From NCBI GenBank assembly GCA_963833745.1, contig CAWHZD010000008.1:248001-312000 (forward strand): a stretch of 64,000 bases of DNA. Reading direction: 5' to 3'. Of this stretch, positions 19,269-28,293 are shown one piece after another. The stretch is from AP-15 sp963833745 (GTDB lineage: Bacteria > Pseudomonadota > Alphaproteobacteria > ATCC43930 > CGMCC-115725). The notes under the pieces were generated by a model that did not search any database, had not been told where the DNA came from, and saw only the letters and a list, made by a program, of their open reading frames with translations. How positions within the stretch are numbered: the first letter of the stretch is position 1; every line of letters begins with the position of its first letter. The position numbers and the translations under genes are program-made.

Positions 19269-20543
19269 TCAGAGGCTCATGACCCGGCGGTAATACTGGT
19301 AGAGGCCCCGTATCGCGGTCTCAGTGACCATGTGCGGCTCGTCATGGACGGCGCGGCCACCCATCTCGGCGATGCATTCGGCCTCCGCGTTGCCGTCGAT
19401 CCCGGCCTGCGACAACAGCATCGCCTCGCTGTCGTCGAGCGAGACGAGCCCCGCCGGCCCCATCAGATTGGCCTGACGCAAACGGCGCTGACGCATCTCG
19501 GGCGTGTCGTCGGCATAACCGAAAAATGTCCAGGCCAGATCGAACTGCTCGGCGTCGATAGGGATGATCTGCCGCATGGCCAAGGTGTTCGACTGCTGCT
19601 GGACGATCAAATTGGGCCAAAGGGTCTGCATGACGACGGTGGCCTCACCGGGAAACTCGCGCACCGGCTCCAGCAGGCGCGGATCGCGCAAGGTGAAGTT
19701 CGATTTGAAGGCGCGCATCTGCCGGGTCGCCTCGTTCTCCTGCTGCTCGCCCTTGCGGCTGACCAGCACCGCATGGCGGCCGGCCGGGTCCATCTCGATC
19801 GCCGAGCGCTGGTCGAGACGGAACAGCCCAAAGGTGACCAGGAACACGTGCAACAGGCTGGCGTGATACGGGTCCTTGATGTTTTCGAACATCAGCTTCC
19901 AGTTGCTCGGGATGCGCTGGCGCAGATGACCCAGCACGACCAGCTCGCGGCCGTCGAACACGCGGTCGAAATAGCCCAGCATGTTGTCGCCGAGATACTG
20001 CTCGAGCGGCTCGGTCTCGGCCGAAAAGCTGGCGAAGACGACGCCGTGCCGGCATGTCACTGCGAGGCGCCGCAGCCCGTGCTCCTCCAGGCGGAAATCG
20101 GCCGGCATGCCCCCTTGCCCGCGAAAGCCGCGGCGAAACGGAAGACCGAGCAACTTCCCGCCGAAATCATAGGTCCATTGGTGATACGGGCAGACGAATT
20201 CTTTGACCGAGCCATGCGCCGCCGAGCAGAACTGCGCGCTGCGGTGAGAGCAGCGGTTGACGAGTACGCGGATTTCACCCGAACCGTCGCGAACGGCTAC
20301 AATCTCGGTGGCGCCGAGCCGGTTGCGCTTGAAATCGCCGGGCTTTGGGATCTCGGCTTCGAGACAGACGTAAAGCCAGCTGGGGCCTGCAAAGATGCGT
20401 TCCTGCTCGCGCGCAAAGATCTCGGGATCGGTATAGACCCAGTTCGGGATGCGCGAACTGCCGGCATCGGGCCAGCGCCGCCCGGCCGGCTCGTGCGCGC
20501 CGGTTTCGATCAGGGGTCCAATGGCTCCATCGGCTGACGGCAT
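19269..20543 (-). CDS. Rieske 2Fe-2S ring-hydroxylating dioxygenase alpha subunit
   Basis: 424 aa, usual length. The Rieske cluster motif is CSHRSAQFC, then CPYHQWTY (Cys-x-His and Cys-x2-His). The mononuclear-iron facial triad region is ENIKDPYHASLLHVFLVTFG, supplying two His, with a later Asp. The catalytic domain ends normally. The enzyme adds O2 to an aromatic ring using electrons from a reductase such as that at 11323-12288. The upstream start at 20543 gives MPSADGAIGP; other starts a few codons in are possible. It pairs with the beta subunit downstream. The substrate is unknown. Confidence 0.93.
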   Translation of the reverse strand: MPSADGAIGPLIETGAHEPAGRRWPDAGSSRIPNWVYTDPEIFAREQERIFAGPSWLYVCLEAEIPKPGDFKRNRLGATEIVAVRDGSGEIRVLVNRCSHRSAQFCSAAHGSVKEFVCPYHQWTYDFGGKLLGLPFRRGFRGQGGMPADFRLEEHGLRRLAVTCRHGVVFASFSAETEPLEQYLGDNMLGYFDRVFDGRELVVLGHLRQRIPSNWKLMFENIKDPYHASLLHVFLVTFGLFRLDQRSAIEMDPAGRHAVLVSRKGEQQENEATRQMRAFKSNFTLRDPRLLEPVREFPGEATVVMQTLWPNLIVQQQSNTLAMRQIIPIDAEQFDLAWTFFGYADDTPEMRQRRLRQANLMGPAGLVSLDDSEAMLLSQAGIDGNAEAECIAEMGGRAVHDEPHMVTETAIRGLYQYYRRVMSL

Positions 20544-20742
20544 GGGAAACTCCGGCGCTCGGCATGAACGCGGTCATCTTACACCGCGCATGTAGTTTCG
20601 GCGATCAGCCAGCGGACGACGGCTCATAGGGCTTCGGAGCGGGTCGCGCCAGCAGCGAAGCACTGGTCGGCCTCAGCCGATCTCTTTGGGACCGGATGTA
20701 CGGGGGTGTTCAAGAAATCGCGGCGGCTGCCGCGTCACCTGG

Positions 20743-22569
20743 TTAGCTACCGGTGGCGGCGAGGGCTTGGTCGAGGTCGCGGATCAGATCGTCGGCGGAT
20801 TCGAGGCCGATCGACAGGCGCACGACATCGGGGCCGGCGCCGGCTGAGAGACGCTGCTCGTCGCTCAATTGGCGGTGGGTGGTCGAGGCCGGGTGCAGGA
20901 TCAGGCTGCGGGTGTCGCCGATATTGGCGAGGTGTGAGAACAGCTGCACGTTTTCGACGAGCCGGGTCCCGGCCTCGTAGCCGCTCTTGACACCAAACGT
21001 GAACACTGCGCCCGCCCCTTTCGGCAGGTATTTCAACGCCAGCTCGTGGTAGGGGCTGTCCTTGAGCCCGGCATAGGAAACCCAGGCGACGCGCGGATGA
21101 ACCGCGAGAAACTCAGCTACTTTGCCGGCGTTCTCGACATGCCGGTCCATGCGGACATGCAGGGTCTCGATGCCGGTAATCGTCAAAAACGCGTTCATCG
21201 GCGACAGGGTCGGACCGAAATCCCGGAGAGCCACCGCCCGCGCCTTGGTCGTGAACGCGAAATCGCCGAAATTCTCAAAGAATTTGAGGCCGTGATAGGC
21301 GGGCTCTGGATCGGTCAACGACGGAAAGCGGTTGTCCTGCGCCCAGTCGAACCGACCCGATTCGACGACGATGCCGCCCAGCGCGTGGCCGTGGCCGCTC
21401 AGGAACTTGGTCGTCGAATGGCAGACGATGTCGGCGCCCCATTCGAACGGCCGGCACAGATAGGGGGTGGCGAGCGTGTTGTCGACGATCAGCGGGATGC
21501 CAGCCCCGTGCGCGACCGCCGCCACCTTTTCGATATCGACGACGATCCCGCCGGGATTGGCCAGGTTTTCGATAAAGATCGCCTTGGTCCGCGGGGTCAG
21601 CGCGCGGCGGAAATTCTCGGGATCGGCCGGATCAACAAAATCGCATTTCCAGCCGAGCTTTTTGAACGACAGCCCGAACTGGGTCAGCGAGCCGCCATAA
21701 AGATTGCGCGAGGCGAGAAACTCGTCGCCGGGTTCGAGCAAGGTGAAAAAGATCAGGAATTGCGCGGCGTGGCCCGAGGCGGCGGCGACCGCGGCGCGGC
21801 CGTCTTCGAGGCTCGCCACCCGTTCTTCGAGCACCGATACAGTCGGGTTGTTCAGCCGCGCATAGATGTAGCCGAAATTGTGCAGGTTAAAGAGCGAGGC
21901 GGCGTGGTCGACGTCGTCGAACACGTAGGCCGCGGTCTGGTAGATCGGCGTCGAGCGCGCGCCGGTCACCGGGTCGGGGGTGGCCCCGGCGTGGACCGCG
22001 CGGGTCTCAAACCCGTGAGCCATGTTGTGCGAGCCTGTGCCGTCACCGGCGGCGGGCCTTTCCTTGACCCGGCGGGCGAGCGGCGGCTCGGGCGGTCGGT
22101 TCCTGATGATGCCGCTGTTGACCCCGCTCCACGATAACTCGCCGCCGAGACGGCCGAATTCGATCTTCGGGCAGCGGTTCATCACGACCTCGATCCCGGC
22201 CGCTTCCGCCGTGGCCGCGGCCTCGTCGTTGCGGATGCCAAGCTGCATCCACACCACCTTGGCGCCGATGGCAATCGCGTCGTCGACGATCGCCGGCGTC
22301 TCGCGCGCGGCGCGGAACACGTCGACCATGTCCACGGGCTCGGGGATGTCGCGCAGCGAGGCGAAGGCGGTCTCGCCGAGCAGGGTCTCACCGGCGATGC
22401 CGGGATTGACCGGGATCACGCGGTAGCCCTTGTTCTGCAGATACTTCATGACGAAGTAGCTGGGCCGGTTCCAGTTCGGCGAGGCGCCGACCATCGCGAT
22501 CGTGCGCACCCGCTGCAGGATCGCGCGCAACTTCGCATCGGAATAAGGAATGGGTTCGAGACCGCTCAT
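20743..22569 (-). CDS. CoA-binding-domain / O-acetylhomoserine sulfhydrylase fusion
   Basis: 608 aa from ATG 22569, which has AAAGG upstream. Residues about 1-150 are a CoA-binding (Rossmann) domain: IAMVGASPNWNRPSYFVMKY, then VVMNRCPKIEFGRLGGELSW. Residues about 180-608 are a complete PLP enzyme of the O-acetylhomoserine aminocarboxypropyltransferase family: HGFETRAVHAGATPDP, TPIYQTAAYVF, LANPGGIVVDIE and the PLP lysine in CHSTTKFLSGHGHALGG. The enzyme makes homocysteine or methionine from acylhomoserine and a sulfur donor. The two parts are normally separate adjacent genes; here a linker (PAAGDGTGSHN) joins them in frame. Confidence 0.9.
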   Translation of the reverse strand: MSGLEPIPYSDAKLRAILQRVRTIAMVGASPNWNRPSYFVMKYLQNKGYRVIPVNPGIAGETLLGETAFASLRDIPEPVDMVDVFRAARETPAIVDDAIAIGAKVVWMQLGIRNDEAAATAEAAGIEVVMNRCPKIEFGRLGGELSWSGVNSGIIRNRPPEPPLARRVKERPAAGDGTGSHNMAHGFETRAVHAGATPDPVTGARSTPIYQTAAYVFDDVDHAASLFNLHNFGYIYARLNNPTVSVLEERVASLEDGRAAVAAASGHAAQFLIFFTLLEPGDEFLASRNLYGGSLTQFGLSFKKLGWKCDFVDPADPENFRRALTPRTKAIFIENLANPGGIVVDIEKVAAVAHGAGIPLIVDNTLATPYLCRPFEWGADIVCHSTTKFLSGHGHALGGIVVESGRFDWAQDNRFPSLTDPEPAYHGLKFFENFGDFAFTTKARAVALRDFGPTLSPMNAFLTITGIETLHVRMDRHVENAGKVAEFLAVHPRVAWVSYAGLKDSPYHELALKYLPKGAGAVFTFGVKSGYEAGTRLVENVQLFSHLANIGDTRSLILHPASTTHRQLSDEQRLSAGAGPDVVRLSIGLESADDLIRDLDQALAATGS

Positions 22570-22671
22570 GGCCTTTGCTGAACAAGTTGTCCGGGGCAAT
22601 CTTCGCGCTTAGGCGGGACCGGGTGTCAAGCCGTCTCTCTGCCTGCAGGTCGCCGCCGGCCGCGGTTGAGG

Positions 22672-22980
22672 TCACCAAGTCAGCGCGGTGCCTTTGAGCC
22701 CGATGCCGCCGTTCTTCTCGATTATGCCGAAGAGCCGCAGCCGGCACGGCCACGCCGGCGCGCACTCACCGGTCGGGTCGGGTCTGGCGGCAAGGCGCGG
22801 GCTGGGCGCCGGCGAAGAACCAAAATCGGCTGGCGGCGCCTGCAATACCAGCGGCCGCTGCCGTATCGGCGGGCCCGCGCCCGGCGCCGATTGTTGTGCG
22901 GCGGCAGGCTCGGCCAAAGTCGCCGCCGCTGCGATCGCCGCAGCGGCCGCAACCCGAGCCAGGATCAGCCGATAGGTCAG
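22672..22980 (-). CDS. Small secreted protein (probable CTG start)
   Basis: About 102 aa if started at CTG 22980, which has GAAAG just upstream; TTG 22917 would lose the signal peptide. The N-terminus LTYRLILARVAAAAAIAAAA followed by a PAAAQQ cleavage-like site is a signal peptide. The mature part is Pro-rich and ends in a compact, well-formed segment with two Cys (CAPAWPCRLRLFGIIEKNGG, then GLKGTALTW). The start overlaps the end of the peroxiredoxin gene, suggesting coupling. I do not recognise the family by name. Confidence 0.5.
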   Translation of the reverse strand: MTYRLILARVAAAAAIAAAATLAEPAAAQQSAPGAGPPIRQRPLVLQAPPADFGSSPAPSPRLAARPDPTGECAPAWPCRLRLFGIIEKNGGIGLKGTALTW

Positions 22981-23459
22981 AGCGCTTTCAGCATCGTTTC
23001 TGCGCTAGAGACGTCAAAGACGCCGGGCTGCTCGACATTGAGCGCCTTGACGACACCGTCTTCGATCAGCATCGAATAGCGCTGTGAGCGCACTCCCATG
23101 CCTTCCTTGACCCGGTCGAGTTCGAGCCCCACCGCGCGCGCGAAGTCGCCACTGCCGTCGCCGAGCATGACGATCTTGTCATCCGCCTGGTGCTCTTTAC
23201 CCCAGGCGTTCATGACGAACTGGTCGTTGACCGCGATGCAAGCGATCGTGTCGACGCCCTTGGCCTTGAGTTCTTCGGCATGGGTGACGTAGCTCGGCAG
23301 ATGCCGCTGTGAGCAGGTTCGCGTATAAGCGCCGGGGACCGCGAACAGTGCTACTTTTTTGCCGCGGAAGAAATCGTCGGTGCTGACCGCCTGCACCCCG
23401 TCTGGGGTCACATAGCGCAATGTCGCCGACGGCACCTTGTCGCCAACCTTGATCGTCAT
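22977..23459 (-). CDS. Peroxiredoxin, Prx5/AhpE-like redoxin
   Basis: 160 aa. The active-site region FAVPGAYTRTCSQRHLPSY contains the peroxidatic Cys in the PGAxTxxCs context of Prx5-type enzymes; the later Arg is in GMGVRSQRYSM. It reduces peroxides in the cytosol using thiol donors such as glutaredoxin or thioredoxin (trxA at 9628). ATG 23459 fits the family N-terminus MTIKVGDKVPSATL. No second conserved resolving Cys is evident, so it may be 1-Cys. Confidence 0.93.
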   Translation of the reverse strand: MTIKVGDKVPSATLRYVTPDGVQAVSTDDFFRGKKVALFAVPGAYTRTCSQRHLPSYVTHAEELKAKGVDTIACIAVNDQFVMNAWGKEHQADDKIVMLGDGSGDFARAVGLELDRVKEGMGVRSQRYSMLIEDGVVKALNVEQPGVFDVSSAETMLKAL

Positions 23460-23619
23460 TTGTCGTCCTCCCGCATGTCAGTGCCCCCATCCCAGCACAG
23501 CACCGCTCCGGCATCAACCGTCGCGACCAATGTGCGGCACGATCGGCCGGCACCATAGAGCTACTGGCGCGAAGCCCGCTCGCGCCATCTCTCACCCGCA
23601 TCGAGCTTCGATAGCGGGC

Positions 23620-24612
23620 TCAGGCGAGGCGGGGCAGGATTTCGTCGGTCAGCAGCAGAAAGGATTCGTGGCTCAGCGGGGCGCACAGCAGGTAGTCGAG
23701 CCCGATCTCGTCACGCAGCCGCAGGATTTGGTCTATCACCGTATCGGGTGTGCCGTGCAAAATCACCTGATCGAGATAGCGGCGGATCGGGTCGACGCCT
23801 TCGGGCGTAAAATTGCTCTGCATGACCGGGCGGTGCTGCGCGCCGAGATAGGAACGGACGATCCATTCGGCGCCGTTGTGCGCCACCGCCGCGGCCGCTT
23901 CGGGACTGCGGCCGAGCGCCACCAGCCGGGCCACCGGGATGTCGCGACCGGCTTCGGAAAAGCCGGCGGCGGCGAGCCGCTCGGCATAGCGCCGCCGTTT
24001 GCGGCCGATTTCGGCGGCCGAGGAATGCGGGTCCATCAGGATCGAAAACCCATGCCCGGCGGCCCAGTCGATCGCCCCGTCCGAACTCGCCGCCATCCAC
24101 ACCGGCGGGTGCGGACGCTGCGCCGGTTTTGGCAACACTTCGATGCCGTCGAAGCGGAAATGCTGGCCGGCAAAGTGCAACTTTTCTTCGGTCCAGGCGC
24201 GCAGCACGATTTCGACGGTCTCGCGAAACCGCGCCGTGCTGTCCTCGGGCGGCACCCCAAAGGCCTCGAACTCGACCCGGGCAAAGCCGCGCCCCGCGCC
24301 CCAGTTGACCCGCCCGCCTGACAAGACGTCGAGCAAGGCCACCTCCTCGGCGAGCCGCAGCGGGTGGTAGAACGGCGCCAGCGACACTCCAGTGCCAATG
24401 CGCAGCCGGCGCGTCCGCGCGGCAGCCATGGTACCGACCATGTGCACCGACGGGCACACGCTGAAGCTCGAGAAATGATGCTCGGCGAGCCATACCGCGT
24501 CGTAGCCGCTCTGGTCCATGATTTCGATCCGCCCGAGCGCGCGGGCATACACGGTCGCCAGGTCGACCCGCCGCTGCGGCCAGCTGAAGAATTGCAGCAC
24601 CGCGAATTTCAT
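23620..24612 (-). CDS. LLM-class flavin-dependent oxidoreductase
   Basis: 330 aa luciferase-like TIM barrel. Landmarks are GYDAVWLAEHHFSSFSVCPS, RLRIGTGVSLAPFYHPLRLA and WGAGRGFARVEFEAFGV. These use FMNH2 (or F420) to oxidise small substrates. No flavin reductase is adjacent. ATG 24612 gives MKFAVLQFFSWPQ, a normal barrel start. Its neighbours suggest an accessory catabolic role, but the substrate is unknown. Confidence 0.9.
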   Translation of the reverse strand: MKFAVLQFFSWPQRRVDLATVYARALGRIEIMDQSGYDAVWLAEHHFSSFSVCPSVHMVGTMAAARTRRLRIGTGVSLAPFYHPLRLAEEVALLDVLSGGRVNWGAGRGFARVEFEAFGVPPEDSTARFRETVEIVLRAWTEEKLHFAGQHFRFDGIEVLPKPAQRPHPPVWMAASSDGAIDWAAGHGFSILMDPHSSAAEIGRKRRRYAERLAAAGFSEAGRDIPVARLVALGRSPEAAAAVAHNGAEWIVRSYLGAQHRPVMQSNFTPEGVDPIRRYLDQVILHGTPDTVIDQILRLRDEIGLDYLLCAPLSHESFLLLTDEILPRLA

Positions 24613-25185
24613 CAGCCGACGATAGCCGCACCCTTTCGGCCGGTCCAGATGGCCGCCTCGGGCGACCTCGCTCGCACGGCCTCGGCATCAAGAACCGCGG
24701 CGTCGAAGTCTAGCCGGCACGCGAGTGGCCTCACGATCCCATCTGCCCGTAAGTGGCGAATATAGCAATAATAATTTGACAAATACCGATTGGCATGATA
24801 CACATTAGCACAATTTGGAAAAACCCCGCGTCAAGGCGCCGCCCGTCGGCCGGTCATCGTGAGCTGACGGACCGCACCTGTTAAATCAAATCTGAAATCG
24901 CCCGTAAATCTCGTCGCACCGGCCAAGGCCTGTGCCTATTGCCAGAGCAGATTACAGCTTCCCGGCAAAACAAAACAACACGAAAGTTAACATTACAGGA
25001 AAATAACGAAGATTTGAATCTCGATTTGATCCGAGTTGTCTTCAATTGTCTGGGTACGTTGTGGCAAAAAAATAAAATACATCGCCCAATATTTTAATTT
25101 CCACGTTTGGTCAAATCAATTTTTCATCTTCCACTCGCTCTCTCGCTTGATAAGCCCAGGTTCACCACAAAAGGAGGGTGGGTTA
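24613..25185. other. AT-rich leader region
   Basis: About 570 bp without a convincing gene. From about 24760 the base composition becomes markedly AT-rich (runs such as aataataatttgacaaata and aaaaaaataaaa). Several possible -35/-10 hexamers exist, but none is singular. The shift, with the orphan gene that follows, suggests horizontally acquired DNA. Confidence 0.5.
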
Positions 25186-25986
25186 GTGGCACAATTGACC
25201 ATGGATGAAAAACAACTCGTAAACACTTACGAAGCAAAATTCCTGACCATGTTGGAAGAAAATGGATTGAGTTTACACATAAAGTACAATTTTGGTAAAT
25301 ACAAATCCATTCGCCGCGCCCATGGTGACAGCCATTTGAATCAGACGTTCGACCCGCGACACGTCAAAGTTGGCGCGGGCGACTTTTGGCTGCTGTGCGA
25401 GAACCGGAAGCGGGAGCCGATTGCGACTTATTGCCTGCGTCGCTTCATTGTCGACGACTTTTACGACCTGATCCGGTCGCTCAAGCTCTGGTTTTCCGTG
25501 CTGCCACGATCTGCCAACCCGCGGTTCGTTGTGGAATGTCAGATCCCTGCCTTTGGCGGCGAGGTCGCCCACGGAGGCGGCCTGTGGATACGAGACGACT
25601 ATCGCGGCTCCTCGCGACTAGCCGTGGTGATGCCGCGCTATGCACGTGCCGTCGCCTTGCGCAACCGACCCTTCGACCACGACAGTGCGATGATCCGCAA
25701 CGATCCCGCAGATCGGGCGGACGTCGCCGAGCGCAAGGCTTCCTATCTGGGAAGGAGGATCTACGGCTTCGCTCGCGTGCACCGGTTGGTCGACGGCTGG
25801 TTTCCGCCTGAAGGGCGCGATGCCATCATGCATCTGTGCCATGCGACGAGAGCGGAAGCTATTGCGTCGCTGGGCGACCCGTCCACCATCGGAAGAAGCC
25901 TACGGCTTACCGAGTTCCGGAAGCGGTCGCTCGTTGATCAGCACGACAAGCCGGTCCACACGCCGACCGTCCTGCGCAAGAGGTAG
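25186..25986 (+). CDS. Orphan protein, possibly GNAT-like
   Basis: 266 aa from GTG 25186, which follows a near-perfect ribosome site AAGGAGGG at 25171; ATG 25201 is an alternative, and the longer open frame to 25036 is AT-rich non-coding. I do not recognise the family. The middle reads GGGLWIRDDYRGSSRLAVVM followed by PRYARAVALRN, which recalls the beta4-alpha3 acetyl-CoA loop of GNAT folds (RGxx), and FARVHRLVDGWFPPEG follows. Its 3' end overlaps the convergent PAS_5 gene by 87 bp. The first 100 bases are AT-rich, then composition returns to the local norm. Confidence 0.65.
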   Translation: MAQLTMDEKQLVNTYEAKFLTMLEENGLSLHIKYNFGKYKSIRRAHGDSHLNQTFDPRHVKVGAGDFWLLCENRKREPIATYCLRRFIVDDFYDLIRSLKLWFSVLPRSANPRFVVECQIPAFGGEVAHGGGLWIRDDYRGSSRLAVVMPRYARAVALRNRPFDHDSAMIRNDPADRADVAERKASYLGRRIYGFARVHRLVDGWFPPEGRDAIMHLCHATRAEAIASLGDPSTIGRSLRLTEFRKRSLVDQHDKPVHTPTVLRKR

Positions 25987-26892
25987 CAGCAAGCGGGCAT
26001 ATGAATAGGACAGGTTCTTTTCCACGAGCCGGATCAGGCAATAGCTGGGCGCGCCGGCGGCGACGACCTGCCGATAGTCCTCGATCGCGTCATCGCGCAT
26101 CAGGCCCGCCGGCATCTCGCCGAGAGTGCGATTGGCGAACCCGCCGCCATAGGAGTTCACTGCCCCCCAAAGGCGAAAGCGATACCCGGCCGGGTTGGAG
26201 CACGCCGTGTCCACGATATGTGCCCGCCCCTGGGCAACGTTTACTAACTCCAACGCGTCGAGCAACTCGTTCGACGGCAGACGCCGTCCTCTGCGGGCAT
26301 TTCCCCAAAAATTCAGCAGCTGGCCGAGCCATTCGTCGTCCGCCAAGATCGATGACGGTGGTCGAGATAATCTTGCGGAATAATCGCCGGCGCGCGACGT
26401 GATGAGCGGACCGCCGTCTTGGTGGTCAGCAGCGGCTGATCTCTTCTCTGCAACGGCGTCTCGATAGGATTGCCAAAGACGGCGATTGGCTGGCGGGCGG
26501 TGCAGCCATGGCGGGCGAGTGGGGTTCCTGGCTCGATTTGCCGCTTCGTCCAACCGCTTGAGCCCCTCGATTACGTCGTCGAACAGTTCGCAGCGGTCGG
26601 GATGACCCGCCTTTCCCGGATAGGCGAGGATCAGACGCTTCGCGGCATGGGCGGAAATTTCGTAGAAAGCCGCCACAGCTGCCAAAGGGCTGACGACACA
26701 AGGCTCAAATGTAACCAATAGCACGTCGTGGATCGGCGCGACATGAACGAAGCCAAGGTTTCTGACGGCATTGGCTATGACATCAACATGGTCCGCGCTG
26801 TGGCCGAACCGCTGCGCAGGCTGGGCAACCCATGCCTCTCCCGAGTCATCGAAGATGACACCGGGGGCGGCGTCTGACTCCGTCAGCCTCAA
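25900..26892 (-). CDS. PAS_5-domain protein
   Basis: 330 aa. Residues about 200-325 match the PAS_5 (PF07310-type) pattern of alphaproteobacteria: NFWGNARRGRRLPSNELLDA, then GYRFRLWGAVNSYGGGFANR, GLMRDDAIEDYRQVVAAGAP and LLPLAQDGRRVDRLVVLINE. The N-terminal 190 residues have a separate helical part (HAAKRLILAYPGKAGH, FDDVIEGLKRLDEAANRARN) that I do not recognise. PAS_5 proteins are presumed ligand-sensing but have no output domain here. The last 87 bp overlap the convergent orphan gene, so antisense effects are possible. Confidence 0.72.
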   Translation of the reverse strand: MRLTESDAAPGVIFDDSGEAWVAQPAQRFGHSADHVDVIANAVRNLGFVHVAPIHDVLLVTFEPCVVSPLAAVAAFYEISAHAAKRLILAYPGKAGHPDRCELFDDVIEGLKRLDEAANRARNPTRPPWLHRPPANRRLWQSYRDAVAEKRSAAADHQDGGPLITSRAGDYSARLSRPPSSILADDEWLGQLLNFWGNARRGRRLPSNELLDALELVNVAQGRAHIVDTACSNPAGYRFRLWGAVNSYGGGFANRTLGEMPAGLMRDDAIEDYRQVVAAGAPSYCLIRLVEKNLSYSYARLLLPLAQDGRRVDRLVVLINERPLPELGKP

Positions 26893-27362
26893 CTCTCGGC
26901 GCTCCCGATAATGGCCATCCCCTCTCGGACCAAATTCCCCGTGTCTCGACTTAATTCACCACGAGCGCCGTTGACTTGACGCGCCCACGTTAGTGTGGCC
27001 GCGGTCTTAATAACGGCAAGAATTAGTCCAAACACCGTCTGATTCGTGTCACTACAACCAATCGTTTCATGCAGATCGCATATAACAAGGTCTGCATCGG
27101 CGTCTTGGCGAGCACTGAAGCTTTAATCCGAGCCTGGACGGCCGGATTCTACCCACCAAGCATCGCGGATGACCTGCAACTCGTCGATCGTCCAATAAAT
27201 CTGTGTTGTTATTTATACACGGGTGCATCTAAGGTTAAAGGATCGGAAAAACAAAAAACCGCTTCCGGTCGTCCCTTCGATCAACCGGCGCGGGTGAAGG
27301 CCAGAAGGGCTGCGACAACTCGGGCCAAGGACGACCTGGTTCTGGGTTCTCCAAAAGGGCAC
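26893..27362. other. Intergenic region without clear gene
   Basis: About 470 bp between the PAS_5 start and the 3' end of the SDR gene. It is AT-richer around 27000-27250 (for example catataacaaggtctgcat, tatttatacacgggtgc). An open frame from 27069 runs antisense into the SDR gene and has no protein character. I see no RNA gene signature. Confidence 0.5.
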
Positions 27363-28112
27363 CTACAGCATCTGGCCGCCATCAACGGCGATGTTCTGGC
27401 CGGTGACCCAGCCGGCGAGCGGCGAGGCGAGGAAAAGCGCCACTCGCGCCACCTCTTCGGGCCGGCCCAGCCTGCCGAACGGGATGCTGCGCAGGATCGC
27501 GCCGTAAAGGTTCGGGTTGGTGTTCTTGACCCGCTCCCAGGTGCCGCCGGGGAATTCGATCGAGCCGGGGGCGATGCAGTTGACACGGATGCCTTTGCGC
27601 GCGAATTGCGCCGCCGTCGTCTGCGTGTATTCGAGGATCGCTGCCTTGACCGCGCCGTATGGCGGGGTGCGCGCGGATGCCCGGAAGCCTGAAATCGACG
27701 AGATGTTGATGATCGCACCCGCATCGGATTTTTCGAGATGAGGTAAGGCCGCACGCGTCGCCCGCACCGTAGCCATCAGGTCAACCGAAACGCTGGCGGA
27801 CCAGCCGGCCTCGTCGTCGCTGGTGCCGAACGCCGAGGCGTTGTTGACCAGGACGTCGATCCCGCCGAGCGCGCTCGCGGCTTGCTCGATATAGCGGGGA
27901 ATCGCCTCGCCGTCGGCGAGATCGCAGGTCGCGGCATGCGCCGTGTGCCCATGCCGGGCAATGTCCTCGCGCGCTTTGGCCAGCGCCTCGGCGCCGCGCG
28001 CGCAGATCGACACGCCTGCCCCCGCCTCGGCAAAGGCAAGCGCGATCGCCCGCCCGATCCCGCGGCTGCCGCCAGCCACTACTGCTCGTGTCCCGGCCAT
28101 GTCGATGTTCAT
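27363..28112 (-). CDS. SDR-family NAD(P)-dependent oxidoreductase
   Basis: 249 aa classical short-chain dehydrogenase. The cofactor motif is AVVAGGSRGIGRAIALAFAE, the NNA motif is VLVNNASAFG, and the catalytic Ser-Tyr-Lys are in NISSISGFRASARTPPYGAV followed by K. The C-terminal ITGQNIAVDGG-type ending is present as VTGQNIAVDGGQML. It oxidises or reduces an alcohol/ketone. It is divergent from the 2-hydroxyacid dehydrogenase across 181 bp. Confidence 0.93.
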   Translation of the reverse strand: MNIDMAGTRAVVAGGSRGIGRAIALAFAEAGAGVSICARGAEALAKAREDIARHGHTAHAATCDLADGEAIPRYIEQAASALGGIDVLVNNASAFGTSDDEAGWSASVSVDLMATVRATRAALPHLEKSDAGAIINISSISGFRASARTPPYGAVKAAILEYTQTTAAQFARKGIRVNCIAPGSIEFPGGTWERVKNTNPNLYGAILRSIPFGRLGRPEEVARVALFLASPLAGWVTGQNIAVDGGQML

Positions 28113-28293
28113 GCCGCCTCCGTTGCTATCGGCTCCTCGCGGCGGCGATCTTCACTGTCTTCTGCCGTTGCGTCGAGGGCTTCTACAAACCAGCGAGCGT
28201 CAGCTCTGCCGATCCCGAGGGCGAGACCCGGCTTGCGGTGAGGGCAACCAGGTCCGATGCTAAGTCGGCTGAATCACCGGAGCGCCAATCGCC

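Noticed and set aside
18864..20537. 557-aa plus-strand frame
   Set aside because: Antisense to the Rieske alpha/beta genes; no family features.
21046..22137. 363-aa plus-strand frame
   Set aside because: Antisense shadow of the sulfhydrylase fusion.
22570..22680. SAM-type riboswitch upstream of the sulfhydrylase
   Set aside because: I looked for SAM-II landmarks in the leader and did not find the conserved pseudoknot strings.
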